This document shows, in pieces, positions 35,986-46,715 of a stretch of DNA of 64,000 nt (positions within the stretch are counted from its first letter, which is position 1; each line of letters opens with the position of its first letter). The translations under genes were made by a program, and so were the position numbers. Origin of the DNA: Sternotherus odoratus (taxonomy: Eukaryota > Chordata > Testudines > Kinosternidae); the NCBI GenBank assembly GCA_032164245.1, contig JAVMKO010000001.1, positions 166,461,434-166,525,433 of the forward strand, read 5' to 3'. Under the pieces are notes generated by a model. It was given only the letters and a program-made list of their open reading frames with translations. It had not been told where the DNA came from and made no database searches.

Positions 35986-38032
35986 TGTGGGGAGCCGAGA
36001 GCCTGGTTTATTCATACCTGTGTTCTGGCTGATCAGTCAGTATCAAGATTTGAGTTGAGTAGATCAGAGGATCAGGATTAAATGGCTCAATGGGCACTAA
36101 GTAATTTCAAACCATACAGTTTAGAGTCAATGGCTGTTTCTTATTATTCCCATCCATTTTCTCGGTAGCCACCATGGAGAAATTGATTTTTTTCCAATCT
36201 ACAGTCATCAGTACTAGTGCCTAATGCAATACTGTTTTATCTGGGGCTGGTGGTATGAATGGTTAAGACTAAGGGTTTTGGAAAGGTGGTAGTTCTTCTG
36301 CGGTTTTTGCTCTTCCCTGCTACTAATACCCAGCACTATCACCTTTATTGCTTTGCAATATTTTATTATAATTGTCAGGCAAGAAGCTTAAGGTTCTGAA
36401 GACAGATCAGTTACAGCAGAAAAAACTTATGAGTGTGAAGTCATTATAAAATATGTAATATGAGGGCCTGAAAATTTTCAGTTAAAAGTAGTGGGCCAAA
36501 TTAATCTGTGCAATAACTCTTTTAACCCAGGATGAATCTGACCTAAAGTTTTAGTAAACTACACAGGTGTGGAAATTCAGAGTTAAGATCCCACAAATGC
36601 ACAAATGTGGTCCCCATGTTGCAATATTGTGCATCATTTCATGACATAGAAAAATATTTCTGATAATTATCACAGTAACTTTTTTTTTCAGGTCACAGGT
36701 TTTTGTTTGTTTGTTTGTTTTGATTAAAAGAATGCAATGTCAAAATCAAAATATTTTATAGAAAATGATTTTTTTGACAAAAAAATAAAATAGTAATTTT
36801 TTTTTGAATTGGCATTTTTATTACTTTTTGGTATGTGGCTCGGAGAGTTACAGGGCTTCAAAATCATGCCTTAAATGGAAACCCATGACAAGCTGAACTA
36901 GAGAGATTACAGTAACTAATTGTTTAAATGTTTGATTGTTGAATAGTAAAAGTTTACTCCTGATGTTTTGGAATTTTTCATTTCTTAAAGACAGTAATTA
37001 TTCTGCAGTGTTAAACTGCAATATAAGTTTGATTGTAACCACTTTATATTAAATTTTCCCATACCGTCATGCCATGACTTCATATACACCAAGTATGCAT
37101 GAGCAGCTTGGTTACCGTGGTTACTGCATTGACATACTTGAAGTGGTTCTCACAGTCCAAGAGGCCTCAGTTCAGGATTGTAATCAGTGCACCAAAGACT
37201 TTCTATATTCAAGTGGGCACAGAAAGGAGGCTGATTGCAATATTATCAAGGGCACATCTTGAGCCTGAAGACCAGAGGGGAAAATGTGAGTCTTGACATA
37301 CTTAATTACTCTTAAACGCTGGGGATTTACATTAGCAAAAAGTAGTTCATATAACAAAACAATTTATTTTAATATCTGACTATACCTGAAGCTATGAATC
37401 AAGATGTTTGTCTACTTACTTTGCTGAACTGGTTCGGAAGAGGCTTCTGTATAAATGAAGCAACAATAATTTGTTGTGCATGTATTATGCAATATTTTCT
37501 TAAAATTTCTTAACTGAGAAGTATGTTTCCAAAACAAAAATCAAATTGCCTTATTTTTCTAAACTGGAACTCCATTTACTGAGCTCCATTTGGAAGCTAA
37601 AAGCAGGTGCTTATATGCTCAAAGGCAAGAGAACTACAAGAAGGAGGGACTCTTTTGTAATACAGAACTTTGTTCTATTGTGCTAACAGCAACACATGTA
37701 CCTAGCTCAGAGCTCCAGTATGGTGTGGAAGGGTGGGAATAAGGAGCCTTCTCCCATTTGCTTGACCTATACAAGGGCCTGTCACAACTGCAGTTTGGGG
37801 GAGCAAAGGGGCTGCTTCCTCTATATACCGCTGGGGAGGCACAGAATCCCAATAGCTGCCCTTAAGAACTTCACTCTCCATAGCTGACAACTGGCTTTTT
37901 TTTTTTTCTTTTTCTGGAGAATGGTATAAATTAAAGTTAAGTGAAGGCTGGTAAAAAGTTGTCAACATAAATAGACCTGGTCAAAAATTGTCAATTAAAA
38001 TGTTTGTTTGGACAGAAACCGCTTTTTTTATA
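35986..38032. other. Intergenic, no gene seen
   Basis: AT-rich sequence without recognisable gene or classified repeat, apart from a TTTG microsatellite at about 36703. Confidence 0.5.
36703..36720. repeat. (TTTG)n microsatellite
   Basis: Short run of TTTG units ending at 36720. Confidence 0.7.
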
Positions 38033-39308
38033 CAAGACTAGCGAAAATATCCGGCGTTGCTCGGGTCCGTCGCAGGTGGGGAGGGGGGAGAGAGCTGAGC
38101 GAGTGCGGGGTCTGTTGGAGGGGGGAGGGGGCAGAGAGCAAACCTGACACCCCCACCTCACCCCCCCAACCAAACCCAACACCCCCACCTCACTTACCCC
38201 TTGACCAACCTCGACTCACATATTCACCCCCCCACCCAAACCCAACACCCCCACGTCACCCCCTACCAACACCCCTGACCAACACCCACACCTCACCCCC
38301 CCGTAGACCAAACCTGACACACCCACCTCACTTTCCCCCCCCAACCAAACCCGACACACCTACCTACCACCACAAACAAACCTGACACCCACACTTCACT
38401 TACCCCTCGACCAACCCCGACCCCCCTCCTCACCCCCCCAACCAAACCCAACACCCCACCTTACCCCCCCCACCAAACGCAACACCCCCTGACCAACCCC
38501 AACACCCACACCTCACCCCTCACCCACCCCGACACCTTCCCACCCCCCCAGACCAAACCCAACACCCCCGGCTCACTTCCGCCCAACCAAACCCGACACA
38601 CCTACCTACCACCACAAACAAACCCGACACCCACACCTCACCTACCCCTCAACCAACCCCAACCCCCCTCCTCGCCCCCCCAAACAAACCCAACACCCCA
38701 CCTTAGCCCCCCACCAAACGCAACACCCCCTGACCAACCCCAACACCCACACCTCACCCCTCACCCACCCCGACACCTTCCCACCCCCCCAGACCAAACC
38801 CAACACCCCCGGCTCACTTACCCCCTGACCAAACCCGACACCCCCACCTCACCCCCTGACCAAACCCGACACCCCTACCTCACTTACCCTCCGACCAAAC
38901 CCAACTCGGTTCCGTCAGAGGAGGGGAGGGGGCAGAGAGCTGAGCGAGTGCGGGGTCCGTTGGAGGGGGGAGGGGGCAGAGAGCTGAGCGAGTGCGGGAT
39001 CCGTTGGAGGGGGCAGAGAGCTGAGCGAGCGCAGGGTCCGTTGGAGGGGGTATTATGACATCATAACTATGTCACAGAGAACAGCAGCTGCCCAGCTGAT
39101 GTGATTGGCCTTTAAAGAATTTCACCCCTGGGGAGCGTCAGAGGTGAGATTTGAAAAATTTTCGACTCTTACCCTGATTAGGACCCTAAGACCTATAACT
39201 GTACCAAATTTCAAGTCTCTAGCTCAAACGGTGTGGAAGGAGTAAGCGCACATACATACATACCCGCACACATATACGCATACACCATTTGACTTTTATA
39301 TATATAGA
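38033..39308 (+). repeat. Interspersed repeat family B, copy 2, expanded tandem block
   Basis: Same termini as copy 1 (gactagcgaaaatatccggc at the left; acttttatatatatagat at the right) and the same 3' block (tatgacatcataac, ccaaatttcaagtctctagc). The size excess comes from a C-rich tandem array at about 38140-38930 that includes a repeated unit of about 243 bp. Confidence 0.78.
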
Positions 39309-39516
39309 TATCTCAATCTTTGCAGACAACTTTCCTACAAGAGAAATGTCCATAAATAACATGGTGGGAAAAGGATTTGAATACATGAATTACTCCAAAG
39401 GAATGGGCTGTATAAACATATACAGTATATAGATGGAATGGGGATAAATGTTGGCCAAATTGTGATGAAAGAGAAGATTTAATTCATATATGGTAAGGAG
39501 TTTTGGGATGTGACTC

Positions 39517-40221
39517 TGTGGCGGGGTGACCACCCGCCCCCTACTGGAAGGGGCTTGGAAAAGCCCCAAAAGAGGTTTGAAATAGCCTGGGAGGCTAGCC
39601 TGCAAACTCCCAGGCTGATTGGGAGTTTGGGCTCAGCTGTGTGGCCACGCCCCAAACACTCCCAGCCAGGATATAAGGGCTGGGAGACAGAGGAAACAGG
39701 GCAGAGAGTCTCCTCTGCACTCAGAGGGAGACAGGCCTAGCTGCAGGAGCTGAATCCAGGTACCTGGGTTAGGGCAGAGCTGGGGCAGGGCAGAGGGAGC
39801 TGGGCAGGCTCTAGCCAAGAGCCCCAGGCCTCCGGGCCTGATACAAGGTCCGACCCAGAACTACCAGGGTTGCAGGGGGCAGCCTAGGGCTGGAGATAGC
39901 AGCAGCAGGCCAACCCTCCTTGCCTGGGATGAGAAGCCATGATACTGCAGTCCGCCCCAGTGAGCGGGGGCAAGTAGTGACTGACAGTGGCACACTCTGA
40001 GGTGAGTTGGGAATAGTGGGTGGTGGGTTCCCGGGAGGGGGACCCTAAGACCAGGGGGGTACTGTAGGGGTGCAGCACCCTCAGCAAGGGGCTCTGGGGT
40101 CCGGGAAGGGCCTGGGGCCAGAGTGGAGAAGCGGATGTCGGCCAGCAGGGGGTGCTCCAGGGTCAAAGAGAGCTAATTCCCAGATGAGGGCGCTGCCAGG
40201 TGAGTGACCGACCCCGTGACA
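39517..40221 (+). mobile_element. Solo LTR, family A, copy 2 (705 bp)
   Basis: Starts TGTGGCGGGGTGACC, ends CCCCGTGACA, perfect 5-bp duplication GACTC (39512-39516, 40222-40226). TATA-like gatataaggg near 39670. Collinear with copy 1 apart from the single 117-bp unit. Confidence 0.88.
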
Positions 40222-40298
40222 GACTCATAACCAAATGTTGCAAACGGTTAGCTATCTATTATCAATTGATCCTTTGTTAATCCTCCTGGGGTTTCCTA

Positions 40299-40576
40299 GG
40301 GTATGTCTACACAGCCAAGAAAAATCCTCAGCTGGACAATGCCAGACGACTTGGGCTCATGGGGCTCAGACTAGGGGACTGTTTCACTGCTGTGTAGACT
40401 TCCAGGCTAGAGTTGGAGGCTGAGCTCTCCCACCCTGCAGGGTCCTAAATCCAGGTGCCAGCCTGAGCCTGGAAGACCACACAACAATGAAACAGCCCCA
40501 CAGTGCCAAGCCCCACAAGCCTGAGTTGACTGGCACAGGCCAGGTATGGATTTTTCTTTGTTGTGTAGACATACCC
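40299..40576. mobile_element. Harbinger-like miniature element
   Basis: Long inverted ends GGGTATGTCTACACAGC and TTGTGTAGACATACCC with a 3-bp duplication CTA (40296-40298, 40577-40579). The arms continue as imperfect complementary sequence, so the whole 278 bp can fold back. Confidence 0.8.
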
Positions 40577-40579
40577 CTA

Positions 40580-41735
40580 CTGAAAATGGTCACACTCAAA
40601 GCAATGAAGATTTATTCTCTCTGCTAGTAATAGCCCAATATTAGAGAATTTTTTTAAAAGGGGGGTGGCTGTTAAAAAAAAAGTAACATCAATTATGGAC
40701 CCTCAATAATAGATAGAGGACAAAGAGATACTTAGATATTTGTTTACCATTTATTCAATATGAGAAGTTCAGTCACCTACAAAAATGGCCTACCTAAGTC
40801 TTTTGATAAATATGAATAAAGTTATTAGCTTCTCTCAGTTTAATGAAGTCACCTGAAACAACCTATTCTGGGTGGCTACAGAGGCTCACTGTGTAATACC
40901 CTGTAACACCCTGCTAAATAGAGAGATTTCAGGATTATATTACTGCATAATGTTTTTCTAAACAAAAAGACCAACTCAGTGTTGTAATGTTCAAAGTTTT
41001 AGTTTGATGTTCACTTTGCAATGGATTAGAAACCTGGTAAAGCTTTCCAAATAAATAGCCATATAAAATATGTACATTTATCAGTTGTTGGTTACCTAAA
41101 ACAGAACTTCTGGGGTTTTAGCTTTTTCAACTAAAACCTGTGTTTTATTTTAAATGTATATTTTATTTTTATTTTTTAAATGAAAAAGATTTGTTGAATT
41201 TTTTTGGCAGGAAAAATGAATCCCAACCTGTATATGAATCTGATTAATTCTCTAAGCTGTCTATATCTGATTTTGGTTATGTCTGTGTGACTTAATTAGT
41301 AGTAAGGCAATACTTCAATTTATATTGGTGAGATAAGGCCATCTCTCCTAAGTTTAGAAATGCACAATACTAGGATATGCATTAGTATGCTATTGGTTGG
41401 TCTTTTGTGTGGTTGAAGGTACTCTTGGCTTCAGCCTTGAGTCTCCCTACATACCTGAGGCCTGTGACAATGCTACATTTTGTAGCTTATAACTACTGGG
41501 GCTTATAACTATAACTACTATTACTACACCTGCCTGGTCAATGGACCTTAATTTGTCTGTGAACATTCTATAGGTAGAATTTTTTTTGGTTGTGGATAAG
41601 AGTTCCAGTCAATTAATATAGGGCAGGCAATTACAAACTGCATACTATTATTCACCTAGAAGTGCTATTTTGTGGTTTCCTCTCTCTGTCTGTCTTGATG
41701 ATGATGATGATACTTTTTGTAAACTTAGCAATTAT
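40580..41735. other. Intergenic, no gene seen
   Basis: AT-rich sequence with a short (GAT)n run near 41697; nothing else recognised. Confidence 0.5.
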
Positions 41736-41885
41736 AAATAAGAACAGCCATGCTGGATCAGACCAAAGGTTCATCGAGGCCAGTATCCTGTCTACCAACA
41801 GTGGCCAATGCCATCAGAGGGAATGAACAGAACAGGTTGAGTGATTCATCCCCTACCACCCATTCCCAACTTCTGCAAGTACTGT
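41736..41885 (-). mobile_element. CR1 LINE 3' fragment, minus orientation
   Basis: Contains the CR1 3' phrases agccatgctggatcagacca, cagtatcctgtctaccaaca and cagtggccaatgcc. Short 3' fragment, edges approximate. Confidence 0.75.
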
Positions 41886-42111
41886 TGTGGTAAGGGGACT
41901 TTAAAGGGGTCCCCACAGGAGGGTCCTGTCCAGCTGCATACTCCAATTATCTACTGGACAGCAGGGTAAGCGTTAAAAAAACTTAAGCTTTTATTCAGCA
42001 CGCTGAAGGTTGTCCACCAAAGGTAGGGCAACAACCGAATATCAGAACTTGGCACATATTTATAGCATACAGATTTACATATTCATTAGGCTAATTGATT
42101 ATTCATTTACT

Positions 42112-42614
42112 AGTGTAAAAGCCCATGGACACGGGCCAACAGTAATGCGCCCCCCCCCCCGCTCAGCCCCCCCCAAGCGCATTCCCCGCTCAGCCCCCCC
42201 CCACTCCAAGGCCCCCCCCGCTCAGCCCCCCCACTTGTTCAGCCTCCCCTCCCCCCCACGGCCGACCCCCCCCGCTCGTTCAGCCCCCCTCCCACCCACT
42301 CAAAGGCCCCGGCTAGGCTGGGCGCAGGTGGCCATGCCGTGCCCGGGCGCCTCCGCCCCGCCGGCCCTGCACCCCCTTCCCGCGCCCCACCTGGCCAGAG
42401 CCCCCTGCCTGCGCCTATTGCGCCCAGCCACCCTCCTGCCCTAGGCCCCTGATCCAGACCCTGCTTCCCTCTCAGTGGCGTACGTGCGGCGGCCATGTTG
42501 TGCTGCCGAACTACACCTCCCAGCATGCTACACCTCCCAGCATGCCGTTAGTCCGGGCCGTCTCTACTGCGCATGACGGCTTCACACACACTCTTCTAGT
42601 CTTTTATTATATAG
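42112..42614 (+). repeat. Interspersed repeat with housekeeping-type promoter core
   Basis: Left edge actagtgtaaaagcccatgg and right edge tcttttattatataggat resemble the edges of repeat family B, but the interior differs: C-rich DNA with gctcagcccccc units (42160-42300), then a CpG-rich part with promoter-type motifs at 42488-42577. No target duplication was identified. Confidence 0.55.
42488..42577. promoter_or_regulatory. Cluster of YY1-like, ZNF143/THAP11-like and NRF1-like sites
   Basis: GGCGGCCATGTTG (42488-42500) fits YY1. Two overlapping copies of actacacctcccagcatgc (42510-42528 and 42529-42546, the second starting ctacacc) fit the ZNF143/THAP11 element ACTACAATTCCCAGCATGC. CTGCGCATGAC (42568-42578) is NRF1-like. 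Such clusters occur at CpG-island promoters; activity here is inferred. Confidence 0.5.
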
Positions 42615-42805
42615 GATATCCTTACATGGTAAACCGGAACTTCAATAGTTTTAAGATCCCCCTGTCTTTATCTAGTTTAGTAACAGTTTTAAGGCTTACC
42701 CCTTGAAGGTCATTCTATTCTGCTCACATCAACAACAAACAATGAGACTGTTCACAACAGACCCAGGTGGCTTATCTTAGTTGGTATAGGAATGTAACTG
42801 CAGTA

Positions 42806-43135
42806 CAGTAAACCCTCGATTTAACGGACCTCAATTTAACGGACTTCGGATGCAACGGACAAAATTTTTGAGCAAGTCTGATGCATTCCTGATCCGTTTC
42901 TGGCAGGCTGGCTGCTGGCTCCCGGCTGCCGCCCGGGTCACAGCAGCAGCCGGGCTGGCTGCCGGCTCCCGCCCGGGTCCAGGCAGCAGGTGGGCTTTGG
43001 AGCTGTCGCCCCAACCCTGTGGCGGGCGGGCTGCTGCTCCGACAGCTCATTTTTTTATTATTATTAAATAACGGACTTTTTGATTTAACGGACACCCCCT
43101 CGCCCGAATTAGTCTGTTAAATGGAGGTTTTACTA
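42806..43135. mobile_element. Tigger/pogo-like miniature element, copy 1
   Basis: Inverted ends CAGTAAACCCTCGATTTAAC and GTTAAATGGAGGTTTTACTA, flanked by TA dinucleotides (42804-42805, 43136-43137), as for Tc1/mariner-pogo elements. The centre is a GC-rich block of ggctgccgcccgggtc-type repeats. Confidence 0.85.
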
Positions 43136-43821
43136 TACTCCCCTTATTTTCCCAGGGCTTGATATTTCTCACATTTTAGGCCTGCCAACTATTCCTCAGT
43201 CAGCAGTTCGAGCTTGCCCAGAGTGCTTTGTCTTACCCACAAGCTCAGTTGTTCAGACTGTGGTTATGTCTCTCATTACTTTTGCTCATTGCAACATAGG
43301 GTAAAGCTGTTTACAACACTGTTCTGTGGCTTTGGGGAAATACAGTTTTGGGGGGGGAAATACAGTTTTGGGGAAGTACTGGCAAGTATTGTTCTGTGGC
43401 GCTTTGGGAAAAAGTCATATTTGTGTATTTCATGGAAATGTGCTAGAGCTACTTGGGATTCTTTTTCTCTATTAAAAGTTTTAGGTTTTGGTGGAAAACC
43501 TGAAATGAGGAAAAAAAATGGTGGTGGTGGGGGGGGGGGGGAGAGGGTGTAGCAGGGTGACCACTGCTCCCTGCCTTAAGGGCTTGTAATAGCCCAGGAA
43601 GGGGTCGTGGCCGGGAGCCAGCAAACTTCCAGACTGATTGGGAAGTAGGCTCAACTGGGTGGCCACGCCCCAAACACTCACAGGCCTGGATAAAAAGGCT
43701 GTGATGCAGGGAAGGCAAAGAGAGAGAGTCTTCTCTGCTCAGAGGAAGACAGGCCTAGCTGCTGGGGCTTGAGTTAGGTACCTGGATTGGGGCAGGGCTG
43801 GGGCAAGGCCGGGGGAGCTAG

Positions 43822-44406
43822 TGTTGTATCAAGCAGGCAAGGTACTAACAAACTTCAACAGACTTTATTTATCAACAGTGAAACCTCTTTACAGAGCTGC
43901 TGCTGCACCCCTCTGTAGCTCTAACTCAGGCTTGGCTCAACTCCTCCCCCCTCCTTCCTGTTTCCTGTCCTATAGTCCCCCAGTCCTAAGAGTTACAAGC
44001 AGCATCTAAAACACCACATTCTCTCCTCTCTTAAACTCTCTCAATTAAAATAACCATGGTTGTTCTAATCACAGAAACAAATACAGAACAAGACACTATA
44101 CTATTGGCAGAATTGTAACACTGAAAACACTGTAAATACTACATAACACGGTCTTTAGTCCAGATGGGTGGTCGCCTGAGTCTGACAGACCGCCTCTCAA
44201 ACCCCGGTTCCAGTACAACGTCTTGTTGTGTTGGTACTACAGTGAAGTCTTCCAATGCAGACTGGGTGTTGGCATAATCTCCTCGTGCTGCTGCACCCCT
44301 CTGTAGCTCTAACTCAGGCTTGGCTCAACTCCTCCCCCCTCCTTCCTGTTTTCTGTCCTATAGTCCCTCAGTCCTAAGAGTTACAAGCAGCATCTAAAAC
44401 ACCACA
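43822..44406 (-). mobile_element. Short LTR retroelement (585 bp) inserted in LTR family A
   Basis: The left 197 bp (43822-44018) begins TGTTGTATC and ends AACACCACA. Its last 121 bp recur nearly unchanged at 44286-44406. A pyrimidine run ttctctcctctc follows the left copy and reads as a polypurine tract on the minus strand, which gives the orientation. The flanks GCTAG (43817-43821) and GCTGG (44407-44411) look like a 5-bp duplication with one change. No coding region remains. Confidence 0.65.
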
Positions 44407-44424
44407 GCTGGGGAGGCCCTAACC

Positions 44425-45244
44425 CCGTGGTTCCCAATGTGGGGCACACGCCCCACAGGGGGCAATTTGATTTTTAAGGGGGGCAATTTGAGAATGAGTC
44501 AGTTAAAACTTTATTCAATATAAAAGGAGTGATGGCATGGCTTTGTGATGAGACAGAAACCAAATACCCAAATTCAACCAACTTTGCAAGAAAACTGTTG
44601 TTACCGTTCCCATCTTCATATTTAGCTGAATGTGGCTTTAGTGCTGTAAATGATTTGCTACTGAAGAAAAGAAATCGACTGGATATCACTAAACGAGGAG
44701 ACTGAAGCTGACTAAATTGGTGCCTAATATAAAATCTCTCTGCAGCAGGCATCAAGCACAAGGATCTCACTAACTTTAGTCTATTTATCTTGAGGTGAGC
44801 TCAAATTGTATTTTGAATTTGTTAGGTACCTTTATTTTATTGTATAGTAAGTAAAATGATCAAAGTATTACAGAAAAAGCTCCCATTAAAATAATTTTAA
44901 TTTATGCATTTCAGTTCTCGATTATATGTTTTGAAACTTTACTTGCTATTTTTTCATATCACTTCATATTATTATTATTATTTATTATTATTATTTTAAC
45001 AATTTCTTAGTGATTTCTTCCTCAGTACTTCAACTGTCCTTTCGTTCTTTTATTTTTCTCTTTCATGGATGCCATGTTCTTTGGAAGCTTGTTTAGACCA
45101 AGTTAATGGTCTTTTAGGCTTCCTCCACATGAATAGGAGTTCACTTTTTGAATAATAAGAATTATATGTCACGGGGGCGGGGGGGCATCAGGATTTTAGA
45201 GATGCTTAGGTGGGGCATGCCCAAAAAAAGGTTGGGAACCACTG
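44425..45244 (+). mobile_element. hAT element with transposase C-terminal remnant
   Basis: Ends CCGTGGTTCCCAA and TTGGGAACCACTG, 8-bp duplication CCCTAACC / CTCTAACC (44417-44424, 45245-45252). The + strand at about 44575-44700 reads LLLPFPSSYLAECGFSAVND and LLKKRNRLDITKRGD, the C-terminal dimerisation region typical of ZBED-like hAT transposases. Only this tail survives, so the copy is non-autonomous. Confidence 0.85.
44968..44997. repeat. (TTA)n microsatellite inside the hAT at 44425
   Basis: About 30 bp of TTA units with one interruption. Confidence 0.75.
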
Positions 45245-45664
45245 CTCTAACCTGAGGGCCCCAGGCTGCAGGGGCCTAGAAGAAGGCCCGGCCCAGGGGT
45301 ACTGGGGTTGCAGGGGGCAGCCCATAGATCTTAGCATAGAAGCAGCAGGCCAACCCCCCTTGCTGGTGATGAGTGGCAATGATACTGCAGTCTGCCTCAG
45401 GGAACAGGGGCAGGTGGTGACTGGCAGTTGCCTATTCTGAGGCAAGGTGGGGATAGGGGGTGGAGGGTTCCCCAGGGAGGGGAGACCCTTAGACCTGAGG
45501 GGGTACTGTGGGGGTGCAGCACCCTCAGTAAGAGGGCACTGGGTTCCGGGAGGGACATGGGGCCAGAGCGGGGCATCGGCCTGCAGAGGGCGTTCCGGAG
45601 GCTGGGACGCTAATTCCCTGAAGAACCAGCAGGAGGTGCCGCAGGGCTGAGGGGCAAGTTAAAA

Positions 45665-46350
45665 AGACTACTGAAAATGTGCTAGAGAAGTATGGACTTT
45701 TTGGACAATAAGTGTTAAGTGGATTCCACGCTAAATCCCTTGGGAGAAGTTAATGAAAATTCCCCAACTCCAGTTATGCAAAAACCCAGCCTTTTGAAGC
45801 TGTGCCCTGAGGAGAGGCGGGTCATTGTCTGCCAATTACTTGTTACAGAAGGCCAAGACCAAAGGCCCCAGCTGTATAAAGAAACGACCTTTGTTCTAAT
45901 CCTGGATCTAAAATGGATATAAACTTGTAACTACAGGGGAAACCCACCTGTGGACTTTGAAGGACTAGAACCTACCAGTGTGCTAGGCTGGAGTTGAGGG
46001 GGATGAGCTCTAGTGAGCATTTTAGCATGTGTTTAGGAACTTCTACTGCTTTAATATGTTTTCTCTGTAATGCGTTTACCTGAAGAATAAATGTGGTTGC
46101 TTAGAAGGAGCTATATGTTAACTTATAACTCTGGGCAATATGTTGGTCATAAAGCAAAGCACAGGTGCTGCCCTTTTCAGGCAGACTGGCTTGCTGACGA
46201 TATCACCGTGTATGGCAGGGAGGAATGCAGCCTTCAAATCCCTGGTCAGCAGGGAGTGATGGGTGGGAGCCAGAAGCCTAAAGAGGGTGCTGTTGGTGGA
46301 CCATGGTGAGAGAATATAACTGTAGTGTCCCTGGAACGGTGACATATGCA
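45665..46350 (+). mobile_element. Probable solo LTR
   Basis: Contains AATAAA near 46087, promoter-like and post-polyA T/G-rich DNA, and ends near ggaacggtgaca. It looks like a turtle retroviral LTR but I could not fix both ends or a target duplication. Confidence 0.35.
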
Positions 46351-46715
46351 ACTAGATGGGTGATACAGTTCTCAGAGTTTGTTCTTTTAGGGTAGACTGT
46401 CACCACAAGCACTTATTTATACTTACTTCATTATTAGAGGCTACCAGATGATGCAGCTTTAGCAGCACTATTTTCCTATTATCAGTGGCTAAGATACTGC
46501 AAAGTCTACCAGTATTTAATCCTGGGAAAAATCATGGCCTGCACTATCAAAATTTGATGGCCAATTTAAAGGGATTACCGAATAAAATCTAAAAGGGGCA
46601 AGGGCTTTTATGTGAAACTCTCTGTAGGATATCATAGTCACTGTACATTCTAGAAGAGTTTATTCATGCCTTGAATGGGAGGTGAGGGCACTCACTGCCT
46701 CACAGGAGTTCTTAA

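Larger units (their letters stand above)
43548..45655 (+). mobile_element. LTR family A, copy 3, interrupted by two insertions
   Basis: The family sequence is found in three pieces: 43548-43821, 44407-44424 and 45245 to about 45655. The first gap is a small LTR element (43822-44406), the second a hAT element (44425-45244). The 3' end lacks the ccccgtgaca terminus of the other copies, so it is truncated or diverged there. Confidence 0.8.

Noticed and set aside
42010..42526. Open frames on both strands of 144 and 95 codons
   Set aside because: Proline- or glycine-rich products of the C-rich repeat; no gene model, though the minus-strand ATG near the promoter motifs is noted.
43543..45655. GAGGG as target duplication of LTR family A copy 3
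   Set aside because: GAGGG occurs before 43548 and near 45648, but the G-rich context makes chance likely and the LTR end is missing.
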